The notes beneath the pieces were generated by a model. The model was given only the letters and a program-made list of their open reading frames with translations, did not search any database and was not told where the DNA came from. Position numbers and translations under genes: made by a program. DNA of 64,000 bases. Origin: Halobacillus litoralis (GTDB lineage: Bacteria; Bacillota; Bacilli; Bacillales; Halobacillaceae). The stretch spans positions 1 to 64,000 of the forward strand of contig NZ_CP026119.1 of assembly GCF_004101865.1 (NCBI RefSeq). Reading direction: 5' to 3'. This document shows positions 7,645 through 15,792 of the stretch, in pieces. How positions within the stretch are numbered: position 1 is the stretch's first letter; each line of letters starts with the position of its first letter.

Positions 7645-8661
7645 TTACATCTCCTTTTGTACTGTTGGTCTATTCTTTAATACTTTCATAACCATTTGTC
7701 GTAAATCATTATCTATTGCTATATCTGAAGCAAGACAATTTTCTTCAAGTTGTTTAGTTGAAGTTGCACCAATTAGGCATGTAGACACAGCCTGTTGATC
7801 AAGTAAAAATGCTAATGATAGCTGAGCCAATGTCATATTACGTTCTCCTGCAATTTCATTTAGCATAATGCTTCTATTTATATAGTCCTCTTTTAAGAAT
7901 TTTGATGCGAACTGTTTTGTATCTGGATTTCCACCTCTGGTACCTTTCGGGTATAAATTACTATTTTTATATTTACCGGTTAAAACCCCTCTGGCAAGAG
8001 GAGAAAATGCAACTATACCTGTTCCATTTTCTTGAGAGTTAGGTATTAGATCATTTTCAGCTTCTCTAGAAAACAAGTTGTACATGATTTGATTTGCAAT
8101 AATAGGAGAGAATCCAGATTTATTAATTATTTTATTGGCTTCTTTTAACTGAGTATTTGTCCAGTTTGAAACACCTATGTATAAAATCTTTCCTGCTCGA
8201 ACAAGGTCGTCTAAAGCTCGTAATGTTTCTTCCAAGGGAGTGTAGTCATCAAACCTATGACAGTAATAAACATCAATATAATCCGTACCTAATCTTTTTA
8301 AACTTTCATTACAGTGATGAATAATTTGCTTACGAGATAGACCCATATTATTTGCTGGGAGCCCCTCCCTATTAACAGGAAAATATACCTTAGTTGAAAT
8401 TACGTAAGAATCTCGACTGTACTTTTTAAGGGCTGTACCTAATATCTTCTCCGATTCACCTGTAGGTAATTTCGAATTTGGATTAGGCAAGCCTAGAGGA
8501 TATACATTAGCTGTATCAAAATGGTTGATACCTAGCTCCATAGCCTTGTCTATAAGTTCTGTTGATTGCTCTTTTGTTAAAGTACCCCCAATTGTAGTCC
8601 AACTTCCCAAGCTAATTTCACTAACTTCCAAACCACTGTGCCCTAAAAATCTATAATTCAA
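7645..8661 (-). CDS. Aldo/keto reductase, first gene of the leftward operon
   Basis: This 338-residue (beta/alpha)8 NADPH oxidoreductase has F-D-T-A-N-V-Y with the catalytic Tyr near 55, S-T-K-V-Y with the catalytic Lys near 90, Y-Y-C-H-R-F-D with the His, and a C-terminal cofactor-binding G-A-T-S-T-K-Q-L-E-E-N. It resembles the YdjG/potassium-channel-beta-like aldo/keto reductases. It starts at TTG 8661 behind GGAGGGA; no ATG is nearby. It heads a seven-gene transcript with a promoter at 8726-8755 and may act on a carbonyl intermediate or on the ribose-derived side chain. Confidence 0.85.
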   Translation of the reverse strand: MNYRFLGHSGLEVSEISLGSWTTIGGTLTKEQSTELIDKAMELGINHFDTANVYPLGLPNPNSKLPTGESEKILGTALKKYSRDSYVISTKVYFPVNREGLPANNMGLSRKQIIHHCNESLKRLGTDYIDVYYCHRFDDYTPLEETLRALDDLVRAGKILYIGVSNWTNTQLKEANKIINKSGFSPIIANQIMYNLFSREAENDLIPNSQENGTGIVAFSPLARGVLTGKYKNSNLYPKGTRGGNPDTKQFASKFLKEDYINRSIMLNEIAGERNMTLAQLSLAFLLDQQAVSTCLIGATSTKQLEENCLASDIAIDNDLRQMVMKVLKNRPTVQKEM

Positions 8662-8725
8662 ATTCTCCCTCCTAATTGTTTCATTTTCCTATAATTGTAA
8701 TATATTGTATAAAACAACCACCATT

Positions 8726-8755
8726 ATAGTATCAGAATAAACTAAATATGTCCAA
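8726..8755 (-). promoter_or_regulatory. Promoter of the leftward operon
   Basis: On the minus strand TTGGAC (complement of 8750-8755) is followed after 18 nt by TACTAT (complement of 8726-8731), preceded by TG as in extended -10 sites. It lies about 65 nt upstream of the aldo/keto reductase start. It is back to back with the rightward promoter, so both operons could share a regulator. Confidence 0.5.
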
Positions 8756-8780
8756 TTTTGTAAAAATTTTAAAAAATTTG

Positions 8781-8809
8781 TTGATTAGTTTCCAAAAAAA
8801 GGGTATATT
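8781..8809 (+). promoter_or_regulatory. SigA-type promoter of the peptide/propeller/MNIO operon
   Basis: TTGATT (8781-8786), a 17-nt spacer and TATATT (8804-8809) form a good vegetative-type promoter. Transcription should start near 8816, about 27 nt before the 17-codon ORF. Confidence 0.65.
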
Positions 8810-8842
8810 GGATGCATCGCTTAAAAGAAGGAGGAATGCAAA

Positions 8843-8896
8843 ATGAAAAAAGCTACTAAAAAGCCAGTACGTCGCGTAGTTAACGTGGAACAGTAA
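8843..8896 (+). CDS. 17-residue basic peptide at the head of the rightward operon
   Basis: ATG 8843 has an ideal ribosome site AAGGAGG (8828-8834). The peptide starts M-K-K-A-T-K-K-P-V-R-R and ends V-V-N-V-E-Q, stopping at TAA 8894-8896. It is strongly basic (six Lys/Arg) with no Cys, Ser or aromatic residue. It is the first reading frame after a strong promoter and is followed by a stem-loop (8908-8935) and then the propeller, MNIO-like, partner and exporter genes. That order fits a precursor or scaffold peptide, since MNIO enzymes with RRE-type partners act on ribosomal peptides. The alternative is a leader peptide that controls the downstream stem-loop. Confidence 0.55.
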   Translation: MKKATKKPVRRVVNVEQ

Positions 8897-8907
8897 GTAT
8901 TTCCTAT

Positions 8908-8935
8908 TTCACAGCGTCTATTTAGGCGCTGTGAA
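8908..8935 (+). terminator. Stem-loop between the 17-codon ORF and the propeller gene
   Basis: TTCACAGCG (8908-8916) pairs perfectly with CGCTGTGAA (8927-8935) across a 10-nt loop. No T-run follows, so it is more likely an mRNA stabiliser or partial attenuator that sets the peptide-to-enzyme ratio than a full terminator. Confidence 0.5.
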
Positions 8936-8960
8936 AATACTAAAAAGTGGAGGGTTATCA

Positions 8961-10811
8961 ATGAATATTCCAGATAGAATTATTCGAATCATTTTTTCGT
9001 CTTCTCATGATGTTTTAATTGGTACTGATGTGAATGGTAGATTACATAAATTTGATCTTTCCTTAAACTTAATTGCGTCATCAAAAACCACGGAATATAA
9101 TGAACCGATTAATGCGGTAGTAACTGAAGGAGATTATATATTCACCAAAAATAGAAGGGGAAGTGTGGCAAAATACGGCATTGAAACATTACAACCCTTA
9201 GATGTTTATGATGAATTTATGTTGAGGGATGAAGATAACTTGTTTGATAGAGACGAAGAGCCGTCGCCAACAGCAGCAAGAGGTATTGGGGTTGCAAATG
9301 GGAAATTATTCACAAACAATGGTTATAGTGAATTGGTAGTTATAGATATTGAAACATTTGAATTGTTGGAAATAAGAAAACCAATGTATCCAGACGCTTT
9401 CATTGATAACATCTGTACTGAAAACCCTAATAGACATGTTGTTGGGCAAACCAATGGAATTATTCAAATAGGAAACTTAGAGAGTGGAGAATTTCCTATT
9501 GAAAAAAGCATAGATGAAAATAATATTCATTGGATACGTTATGACAAGCGGCATGAGAGGTTTTGGGCAACTCAGGACGCTGGAGAAGGAGATAATGAAT
9601 TTAAAGATAATGGAGTGGTAACATTTGAGTTAGATGGATCTAATATAAAAGATCGTACGTTTACATATGATGACGTAGAAGCACTGGAATTTGATGAAGA
9701 GCATCGTTTTATCTACGTTGGAGCATTTGATGGAAATATATATGTGTTTGATAATGAAGAAAAAGATTTTAAACTAAGTCGAATTATAGGACCATTGAAA
9801 TATCAAATTATTAATATGTGCTATGCTAAAGATCACTTATATGTTTTGCTCCAAAATGGCGAACTAATTTGTATGGATACATACGGGAACGTTAAAGATA
9901 ATTCACTTTATCAAGGGAAATGTGTTTGGGAAATGACTCCACACCCTGAAGATGAAAATTTATTATTCGTAGCAAAAGATAACGGTATCGAAAAGATTCG
10001 TTACGGAGAGGGAAAATATGGTACTGTGAATGTAGAGAGGTTAGAAAGCCATCGTCATTCCTTAGGAATCATAAAAAGAGTAAGGCCATTAAAAGATGGA
10101 TCCTATCTTGCTATAACTCAAAATAAATATGCTATGATGGTGAGTCGCAATGGTGATATTAAATGGTTTAAAACCCTTGAAGGTCATCCAAGAAGCTTAG
10201 AAGTGAATTCAGATTATTCTAATGCATTAATAGGTACAGATGCTGGGGTAATATATGAATTTGAAATAGAAACGGGAAATTTACTTGAAAGAGCTGAAAC
10301 TACAGGTACTGCAATTTGGGTTACTGGTTATACAAAAGATGGTCGAAAAATGTATGGTACAAAGAATGGCGATTTGCACTTTTATGATAATGATCCCAAT
10401 AAACCACTTCATGTCATGCAACTTGATGGCGTACCTAAAAGGTGGGTCAATTATCCAGAAGGGAAAACGTATATCATAGGTACCTTTGGTTTTCTAGAGC
10501 TAGACTTAGAGAAATATGAAGTGAACAGTATTTGGGGAATGGATATTTTAGTAAACACTAAAGAAAATGCCCTCGTATTAGGTAATCATGTGCATATAAT
10601 TTCTTATGGTTATCAGATGGCTTCTTACACCTATAATGAGCAAGAATTTACAGCCTTACATGAAAATCTTCCCGATTTTCCCAAAGCAATAGCAGGTAAA
10701 ATAGAAAATGGGAATGAAATATTATTAATTGGTGGTAGAGGTAATTATATTAATGCCTATAAAGTCCAAAATGGTGTCCCTTATAAAGTAAGAGAGTTTT
10801 ACCTATCATAG
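8961..10811 (+). CDS. Large beta-propeller (WD40/quinoprotein-like) protein
   Basis: This 616-residue soluble protein has repeated blade-like segments ending in patterns such as G-R-L-H-K-F-D-L, G-N-I-Y-V-F-D-N, G-E-L-I-C-M-D-T, G-V-I-Y-E-F-E-I and G-D-L-H-F-Y-D-N, about a dozen in all. The size is similar to the WD40 protein of the divergent operon, but the sequences are not close copies. No signal peptide is present. I use ATG 8961, with GGAGGG at 8949-8954, rather than the GTG at 8931, which lies inside the stem-loop. It sits 18 nt before the MNIO-like gene. A scaffold or ToxC-like catalytic role is inferred from context only. Confidence 0.7.
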   Translation: MNIPDRIIRIIFSSSHDVLIGTDVNGRLHKFDLSLNLIASSKTTEYNEPINAVVTEGDYIFTKNRRGSVAKYGIETLQPLDVYDEFMLRDEDNLFDRDEEPSPTAARGIGVANGKLFTNNGYSELVVIDIETFELLEIRKPMYPDAFIDNICTENPNRHVVGQTNGIIQIGNLESGEFPIEKSIDENNIHWIRYDKRHERFWATQDAGEGDNEFKDNGVVTFELDGSNIKDRTFTYDDVEALEFDEEHRFIYVGAFDGNIYVFDNEEKDFKLSRIIGPLKYQIINMCYAKDHLYVLLQNGELICMDTYGNVKDNSLYQGKCVWEMTPHPEDENLLFVAKDNGIEKIRYGEGKYGTVNVERLESHRHSLGIIKRVRPLKDGSYLAITQNKYAMMVSRNGDIKWFKTLEGHPRSLEVNSDYSNALIGTDAGVIYEFEIETGNLLERAETTGTAIWVTGYTKDGRKMYGTKNGDLHFYDNDPNKPLHVMQLDGVPKRWVNYPEGKTYIIGTFGFLELDLEKYEVNSIWGMDILVNTKENALVLGNHVHIISYGYQMASYTYNEQEFTALHENLPDFPKAIAGKIENGNEILLIGGRGNYINAYKVQNGVPYKVREFYLS

Positions 10812-10829
10812 CAATAAAGGGGGAATAAC

Positions 10830-11639
10830 ATGACAAATGAGCTACCAGTGTTAGGCGTAGGAGCAACCTTTCCTGTTTTCAACTATCAGAAATATCTTAG
10901 GTTTCTTTCCTCGTTAGAAGAGAATATAGATGTTGTAGAGTTAATAATTTCTCCTTTTTTAGAAGAAGAGATGAAAAAAGCAGTACAAGATATTCAAGTG
11001 CCGATTATAGCTCATTGTACATGGTTATCTTTAGGCACCGATACCTTACCTAATAGGGAAATTGTCAAAAAGATCTCTGATCAAATAGACTATATTTCAC
11101 CAGTATGGTGGGGGGATCACATTTGTTTTAATGGTGTTCCTGAAGTAAGTTCAGGAACACTGCTTCCTCCCATACTTACTAAAAGTTCGCTAGATGCCTT
11201 TGTTAGAAACACCAACAGTATTAAAAAGGAGATAAACTCTCCACTTTTTCTGGAAAATGTCCCCTTTTTATTTAATCCTCTGGGTGAAATAGACCCATTT
11301 GATTTCCTGAAAACATTAATAAAAAGAACGGATAGTGGTTTGATTTTAGGAATCGAAAATATAGTCGAATCCTATAATTACTATCCCATTGATTACCAAC
11401 ATTTTTTAAATAGTATTAACCCAGATCATGTAGTTGAAATTCATTGTCCGGTAGTAAAGGATGAAATTAAACAAAATGAATATAATAAAATCTTAGAATA
11501 TGCAGCAAAAATTGGAATAAAACCTAAGGCGTTTTTATGGCAACTTAAAGAAAATGGGGATGGTTTTCCTGAAGAAGCCATATTTAATGAGAGAGTTCAG
11601 TGGGCAAGAAAAACATTTTTTAGTGAGGTTTTAGCATGA
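10830..11639 (+). CDS. Divergent DUF692/MNIO-type TIM-barrel protein
   Basis: The 269-residue protein follows the DUF692 (MbnB/TglH, multinuclear non-heme iron oxidative enzyme) plan: an L-G-V-G start, I-I-A-H-C-T-W-L-S-L-G (family H-G-V-G-L-S-L), W-W-G-D-H (family S-E-H), L-L-P-P-I-L-T-K-S-S-L (family L-L-P-L-P-x-T-x-E-x-L), L-F-L-E-N (family L-L-E-N) and V-V-E-I-H. In MNIOs these carry iron ligands. The D-V-N-N segment is G-I-E-N here, and the C-terminal D-x-H-D and I-E-W-D motifs are absent, so the metal site is altered. It may bind fewer metals or be non-oxidative. It overlaps the partner gene by ATGA, so the two are coupled. Confidence 0.65.
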   Translation: MTNELPVLGVGATFPVFNYQKYLRFLSSLEENIDVVELIISPFLEEEMKKAVQDIQVPIIAHCTWLSLGTDTLPNREIVKKISDQIDYISPVWWGDHICFNGVPEVSSGTLLPPILTKSSLDAFVRNTNSIKKEINSPLFLENVPFLFNPLGEIDPFDFLKTLIKRTDSGLILGIENIVESYNYYPIDYQHFLNSINPDHVVEIHCPVVKDEIKQNEYNKILEYAAKIGIKPKAFLWQLKENGDGFPEEAIFNERVQWARKTFFSEVLA

Positions 11640-12409
11640 CTGTGATAAACTTACAAAAATTTATAACTGATTATGTTCGAAACCCTAAAGTTAGAAGGTT
11701 TCCTATTGAGAGTATTGAAAGCTATAAGTTTGAATTAAATGAAAAGAAACTATTAAAAGAATTGGATTTTAATATACTAAATAAATTGGCTATTAATTTA
11801 CAAAATAAGAGATCAAAGAGGTTAGAACAGCAATTCCCTGAATTTGTAATGGGTCTCAAACATCATAATTGTTATGCAGAGTATATTGAAAATTATCTAA
11901 GTAAGTTTACTGAAGCTTACTTGACTCCTCAGTATGAGATGGAAAACTTCATGGAGTTTTCTGTTAATTATATAAAGGAAAATAGTTTACCTGAATATTT
12001 CATTGATATGGCAAATTATTGTTATTTTCTCAGTAAAACCATGATTGAAGAGTTTGATAGTGTAGCTAATGAAAGGGATGTAGACAGACATATTCCTCTA
12101 ATGATAAATCGTCCCTTTAATATTGTTAATCTTGATTATGACATTGACTCTGTTTTAGAGATGGTTGAAGGAGAGAGGGATGAACCAATAGCTAGGAAGC
12201 ATATTATTCTGGTTCAAAAAGATTTTTTTGAACCAGAAGATTTAATCATTAATGAAGTAGATGAACAAATATTAAGTATGTTGCGAAGTAATTATAGTCT
12301 AAATGATATATTAGCTAATTTTAAAAATCCTGCATATTCACAATTAGAAGTAAAAGAATATTTAACCGAACTGTATAAATCAAATTTAATAAGCTACAAG
12401 GAGAAATAA
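11636..12409 (+). CDS. MNIO partner-type protein (DUF2063-like plus C-terminal winged-helix/RRE-like region)
   Basis: The 257-residue protein overlaps the MNIO-like gene by four bases. Residues about 50-130 (K-R-L-E-Q-Q-F-P-E-F, then F-M-E-F-S-V-N-Y-I and L-P-E-Y-F-I-D-M-A-N) resemble the DUF2063 N-terminal domain of HvfC/BufC-type partners. The last 75 residues (V-D-E-Q-I-L-S-M-L-R-S-N-Y-S-L-N-D-I-L) resemble PqqD-like RiPP recognition elements or winged helices. Such partners bring the precursor peptide to the MNIO enzyme. If that holds, the 17-residue peptide is the first candidate to be bound. No cysteine motif or signal peptide is present. Confidence 0.55.
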   Translation: MTVINLQKFITDYVRNPKVRRFPIESIESYKFELNEKKLLKELDFNILNKLAINLQNKRSKRLEQQFPEFVMGLKHHNCYAEYIENYLSKFTEAYLTPQYEMENFMEFSVNYIKENSLPEYFIDMANYCYFLSKTMIEEFDSVANERDVDRHIPLMINRPFNIVNLDYDIDSVLEMVEGERDEPIARKHIILVQKDFFEPEDLIINEVDEQILSMLRSNYSLNDILANFKNPAYSQLEVKEYLTELYKSNLISYKEK

Positions 12410-12412
12410 GGT

Positions 12413-13654
12413 ATGTATGCAAGTTTGTTAAAAGACTCCAGAGTCCTATTTTTATTAAGTGCAAACTTTTTTTCTGGAATAGGTGCAGGTGTTACTTCAG
12501 TAGGAGTAGTGTGGCTTATTCTAAACGAATCAAATGGTGAGCAAATTCTCGGGGTTACCACTCTAGTTATAACCTTAGTAATGTTTCTAATAAATCCTTA
12601 TATAGGAGTGATAGTAGACAGGTTCTCAAGAAAAAAACTTTACATTTTTAATCAATTACTTTGCTTTTGTATTATATTACCCATAGGTTTATATGGGCTG
12701 TACTCAAGTAACTTTCATATATGGCAATTAATAGTCATGGTATTCTCAGGTTCATTATATTGGACATTACATTTTCCGACTTTGTTAGCTTTTGTTCAAG
12801 AGATTTTTAATAAGGAAGAATATAACTCTTTGAGTGGGCTCCTTGAAGTGGAAAGTCAGGCAGCTACAGTTGGAGTAGGTGGTATGTCAGGGATTATATT
12901 AGGTCATATAGATTACGCTTATGTTTTCCTATTTGATGCGTTTACATATCTTTTAGCTCTTGTTTTAGTTTTGCTAGTACCTTACACAAAAACATTTGAA
13001 AAGCCTAATGATAAGGAAGTAACATTTGTAAATGATATTGTAGAGGGTTTCAAATTTATAAAGGGGAAGGCTTTATTAGCTATATTCTTACTATCCAGTT
13101 TGGTACCATTTTTATTTATAATGGTTTCTAATTACCTCAAGCCCATTTTTGTAAATAATACTCTCAATTCAAGTGTAAATGTGTTCGGTTTCTCTAGTAT
13201 GATATATGCTATCGGTGCAGTTTTAGCTGGTCTATTTATTCCTTCTCTAGTGGATAGATTTGGGGTTAAACGCTCATTAATTGTAATAATGTCTTCTTTT
13301 GCTTTAGCAATTATGGTGATGGTATCTGTACACACAGTTTTTGTTTTTCTTGCAATCCAAATATTCTTAGGAACGGGAAATGCAGGAACTCGTGTTATTC
13401 GTAGGACAGTGATGTTACACTTGGTCGATAACAGTATGATTGGACGTATAAATGCATTCTTTAATACTACTGGACTACTACTGAGGGCTATTCTCATAGG
13501 AACATTTACTTCCGCTATCAGTGTGATAGGTGCAAGTACAGCCTACTTATTAATGGGAGCTTTTGTAATATTGGGTATTGCAGGTGTAATATACACTAGA
13601 AAAATACTTGATTATAACATCGAAGAAGTTAAACCCAATGTTATGTCTAAATGA
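12413..13654 (+). CDS. MFS transporter, likely product exporter
   Basis: This 413-residue membrane protein has about 12 hydrophobic segments and the MFS motif A-like loop D-R-F-S-R-K-K-L (about 69-76), repeated in the second half as D-R-F-G-V-K-R-S. It resembles the MefA/Bcr-type drug efflux branch. It starts 3 nt after the partner gene (AAGGAG 12398-12403) and is the last gene before a strong terminator. Its place at the end of a biosynthetic operon suggests export of the product and self-protection. Confidence 0.8.
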   Translation: MYASLLKDSRVLFLLSANFFSGIGAGVTSVGVVWLILNESNGEQILGVTTLVITLVMFLINPYIGVIVDRFSRKKLYIFNQLLCFCIILPIGLYGLYSSNFHIWQLIVMVFSGSLYWTLHFPTLLAFVQEIFNKEEYNSLSGLLEVESQAATVGVGGMSGIILGHIDYAYVFLFDAFTYLLALVLVLLVPYTKTFEKPNDKEVTFVNDIVEGFKFIKGKALLAIFLLSSLVPFLFIMVSNYLKPIFVNNTLNSSVNVFGFSSMIYAIGAVLAGLFIPSLVDRFGVKRSLIVIMSSFALAIMVMVSVHTVFVFLAIQIFLGTGNAGTRVIRRTVMLHLVDNSMIGRINAFFNTTGLLLRAILIGTFTSAISVIGASTAYLLMGAFVILGIAGVIYTRKILDYNIEEVKPNVMSK

Positions 13655-13698
13655 TTTATTAGAAAAGAGACACCTTTAGGTGTCTCTTTTCTAATAAA
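13655..13698. terminator. Perfect 20-bp bidirectional terminator
   Basis: TTTATTAGAAAAGAGACACC (13655-13674) pairs without mismatch with its complement at 13679-13698 across a TTTA loop. It ends the rightward operon and could also stop leftward transcription from the nuclease genes. Confidence 0.85.
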
Positions 13699-13786
13699 GA
13701 AAGGGAGTTAAAAGTGGATATTGATAAGAAATTTATGGCCTGGCAATAGAAATGGCCAGGGGCACCGGAGGCTAGGTTAGTCCGTA

Positions 13787-14029
13787 TCATGGACGTTTCA
13801 GCACGGTGGCCAGCATTCGGTGGACGACCTCGTGGTCACGCAGATTGTGTAGGCGATAGTCTTCACCCGGTAGGGTGTACCAATCTACAGCACCAACATA
13901 CGTTATGGCTAGCTTGAGTGTACCTTCGTCATCACAAGTGGTGCGCAGTTCGAGTTCCCCACTTATTACGCCGACTTCAGTGGTCATCACACCATGAGAT
14001 GCGGTGAAGATTGTTGACTTCTCTTCCAT
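13787..14029 (-). CDS. Small protein, candidate immunity protein of the HNH nuclease
   Basis: This 80-residue protein begins M-E-E-K-S-T-I-F-T-A-S and ends H-E-V-V-H-R-M-L-A-T-V-L-K-R-P. I recognise no family. It lies 87 nt downstream of the secreted nuclease on the same strand, and both genes are much richer in G+C than everything around them, so they were probably acquired together. A small cytoplasmic protein after a secreted DNase is most simply an immunity protein, but this is inference. The start at 14029 has a weak GGGAG site; a longer frame extends to 14110. Confidence 0.45.
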   Translation of the reverse strand: MEEKSTIFTASHGVMTTEVGVISGELELRTTCDDEGTLKLAITYVGAVDWYTLPGEDYRLHNLRDHEVVHRMLATVLKRP

Positions 14030-14116
14030 TTGAATGGCTCCCTTCTGTTGTTGGATGAAGGCGTTGCAAGCACTGCCGGACGACTGTATATAGTTCTTGC
14101 AGACGCACAAACAAAC

Positions 14117-14749
14117 TTAGTAGTGGCAAGTATTAAGCATGCTTTGGAGCGCGGACTTCTCTGATGACTGCAGTGACAGATCCCAGCTGTACTTCGTGTT
14201 GATCCACCACTTCGCATATCCGCAGTGGGAACTGTATCGTGGTGGCTGCCAGGTCGAAGGATCCTGGTCACCCTTGGACCGATTGGTACTGTAGGTTACT
14301 GCGATCAATTGGGGACCATTGAGGTCATTGGCAAAATACTCGCGCTTCTGCGTGGACCAGTCGTTGGCGCCTGAACGCCAGGCTTCAGCTAAAGGGACTA
14401 CGTGATCGATGTCTAGATCGGAAGGATCGTACACTGTGACACCATCATAGTAACTGTACCATTTGCCTGATGTCACTGGACAGTCTCCAGAGTAGTAGTC
14501 GGCATCACGCTGGAGTACCAACTGTCGGGTGTCACAGCCATTGCCTTTATAATCCCAATGCGGAAACTTTTCGCGGGAGTAGCCGCTCATAGAGTCTTCG
14601 GGTATCACAGTGAGTGTGTCCAACTGGGATTGAGCGGCGGACTTTGACGGTGTGCCGGGTGGAAACGCAGAGGCCGTTGGCACGTCAAATTGATAACCAA
14701 CCAAGAACAGGATCATTGCAAAAATAAACATCAGTGATTTCTTAAGCAT
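14117..14749 (-). CDS. Secreted HNH-family nuclease (DUF1524-like)
   Basis: This 210-residue protein has an N-terminal signal peptide (K-K-S then a hydrophobic stretch to about residue 28, with A-S-A-F-P). The mature part contains D-I-D-H-V-V-P-L-A-E-A-W (about 113-124), the HNH/DUF1524 catalytic motif, then F-A-N-D-L-N-G-P-Q-L-I-A and N-R-S-K-G-D-Q-D-P, which complete the beta-beta-alpha metal site of secreted actinobacterial-type HNH nucleases. Cysteines near the start and end may form disulphides. GGAGG precedes ATG 14749. The high G+C suggests transfer from an actinomycete-like source. Roles could be nutrient DNA degradation or competitor killing. Confidence 0.8.
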   Translation of the reverse strand: MLKKSLMFIFAMILFLVGYQFDVPTASAFPPGTPSKSAAQSQLDTLTVIPEDSMSGYSREKFPHWDYKGNGCDTRQLVLQRDADYYSGDCPVTSGKWYSYYDGVTVYDPSDLDIDHVVPLAEAWRSGANDWSTQKREYFANDLNGPQLIAVTYSTNRSKGDQDPSTWQPPRYSSHCGYAKWWINTKYSWDLSLQSSEKSALQSMLNTCHY

Positions 14750-15397
14750 AGAAATTCCTCCTATATTTATTTTTTATACCAACATCTCTTTTCTTTTAAC
14801 TAATGAGATATTAATACCAAGATAACGGTGAGAACGGAGGGGGGAAGTGGTAAGCCTCATAAACTTTTAGGGTATCTTTGAGAAAAGAATTTCACGCGTT
14901 TCCACTTGCAATGGTAGCATGGATTTGTATTCATATGAGTTAAATATATGTAAATAATCCAATAATTTCAATGTAAGCTACACGTGAGGGAGACTATTTG
15001 TCCGTATATTTGAATGGTGGGGAATCGACTTCTAGAATATTATTTAATAATGGCGTACTTAGACTAGGCTTGCTTATTTCTATTTTAAAAATTTTTTCTC
15101 AATGGAAGAAGGTTAAAAATTCACAATCAGAATCCATTTAAGTATATCCTATAAAATTAACGGGTGCTAAAGTAAAAGAATAGTATCAGATATCCCGAAT
15201 TCGAGTCTTATGTGAACGGGGGCTTATCCTTAATAGGATGAGATCCATTTTTATGGGTGTATATAAATTTAGTAGGTGCCCACTTACTGTACAATCATCG
15301 CTTTTAGAATAGAAATAAGTTTCATTCATTTCCATCTTTTAGTGTGTAAAATTGGTATAAACCTTTAGTAAAGCATAGTGGAAAAGGGGGTTTATAA
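14750..15397. other. 650-bp stretch without a confident gene
   Basis: I see only short frames. The best is TTG 14998 to TAA 15139 (47 codons, after GAGGGAG), with a hydrophobic centre and a basic C-terminus, which looks like a gene fragment. Base composition returns to AT-rich just upstream of the nuclease start. No hairpin with a T-run and no clear promoter pair stood out. Confidence 0.35.
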
Positions 15398-15691
15398 ATG
15401 GAGAATATACATACCATTTGGCTTGATGATAAAAGTGTACATGGGATAGTAAAGGTTCAAGGTTGTATTTTTGAATTTCTATACTACCCAATAGTTTTTG
15501 ATGAAATGATAGGGGAGTTTAAAATAATTAACAATCTATGGTACACGACTTACCATGGAGCGAGAGAATACTTTAGATCTTCCACAAATCCGTATTACGT
15601 TGCTGGGAGGATGAAAATACATAGTGAGAGAAAGCTCTTCCAGAATATCTGGATATCGAGTCTTAAAATATACAAGAGGGCTTTACTTTAA
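15398..15691 (+). CDS. Hypothetical protein, 97 residues
   Basis: The frame has a good ribosome site (AAAAGGGGG) before ATG 15398. The protein is rich in Tyr, Ile and Phe, starting M-E-N-I-H-T-I-W-L-D-D-K and ending I-Y-K-R-A-L-L, with no signal peptide, membrane helix or family I recognise. It sits alone ahead of the broken LRAT gene. Confidence 0.5.
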   Translation: MENIHTIWLDDKSVHGIVKVQGCIFEFLYYPIVFDEMIGEFKIINNLWYTTYHGAREYFRSSTNPYYVAGRMKIHSERKLFQNIWISSLKIYKRALL

Positions 15692-15792
15692 CAAACTTCA
15701 TGCACAAAAAATATACTGCCATTTCATACATGGATTAAATGCCAAATACACTCCTCGTTAACTCTAAAATAAAGTCATAAGTGGGAGAAAAA

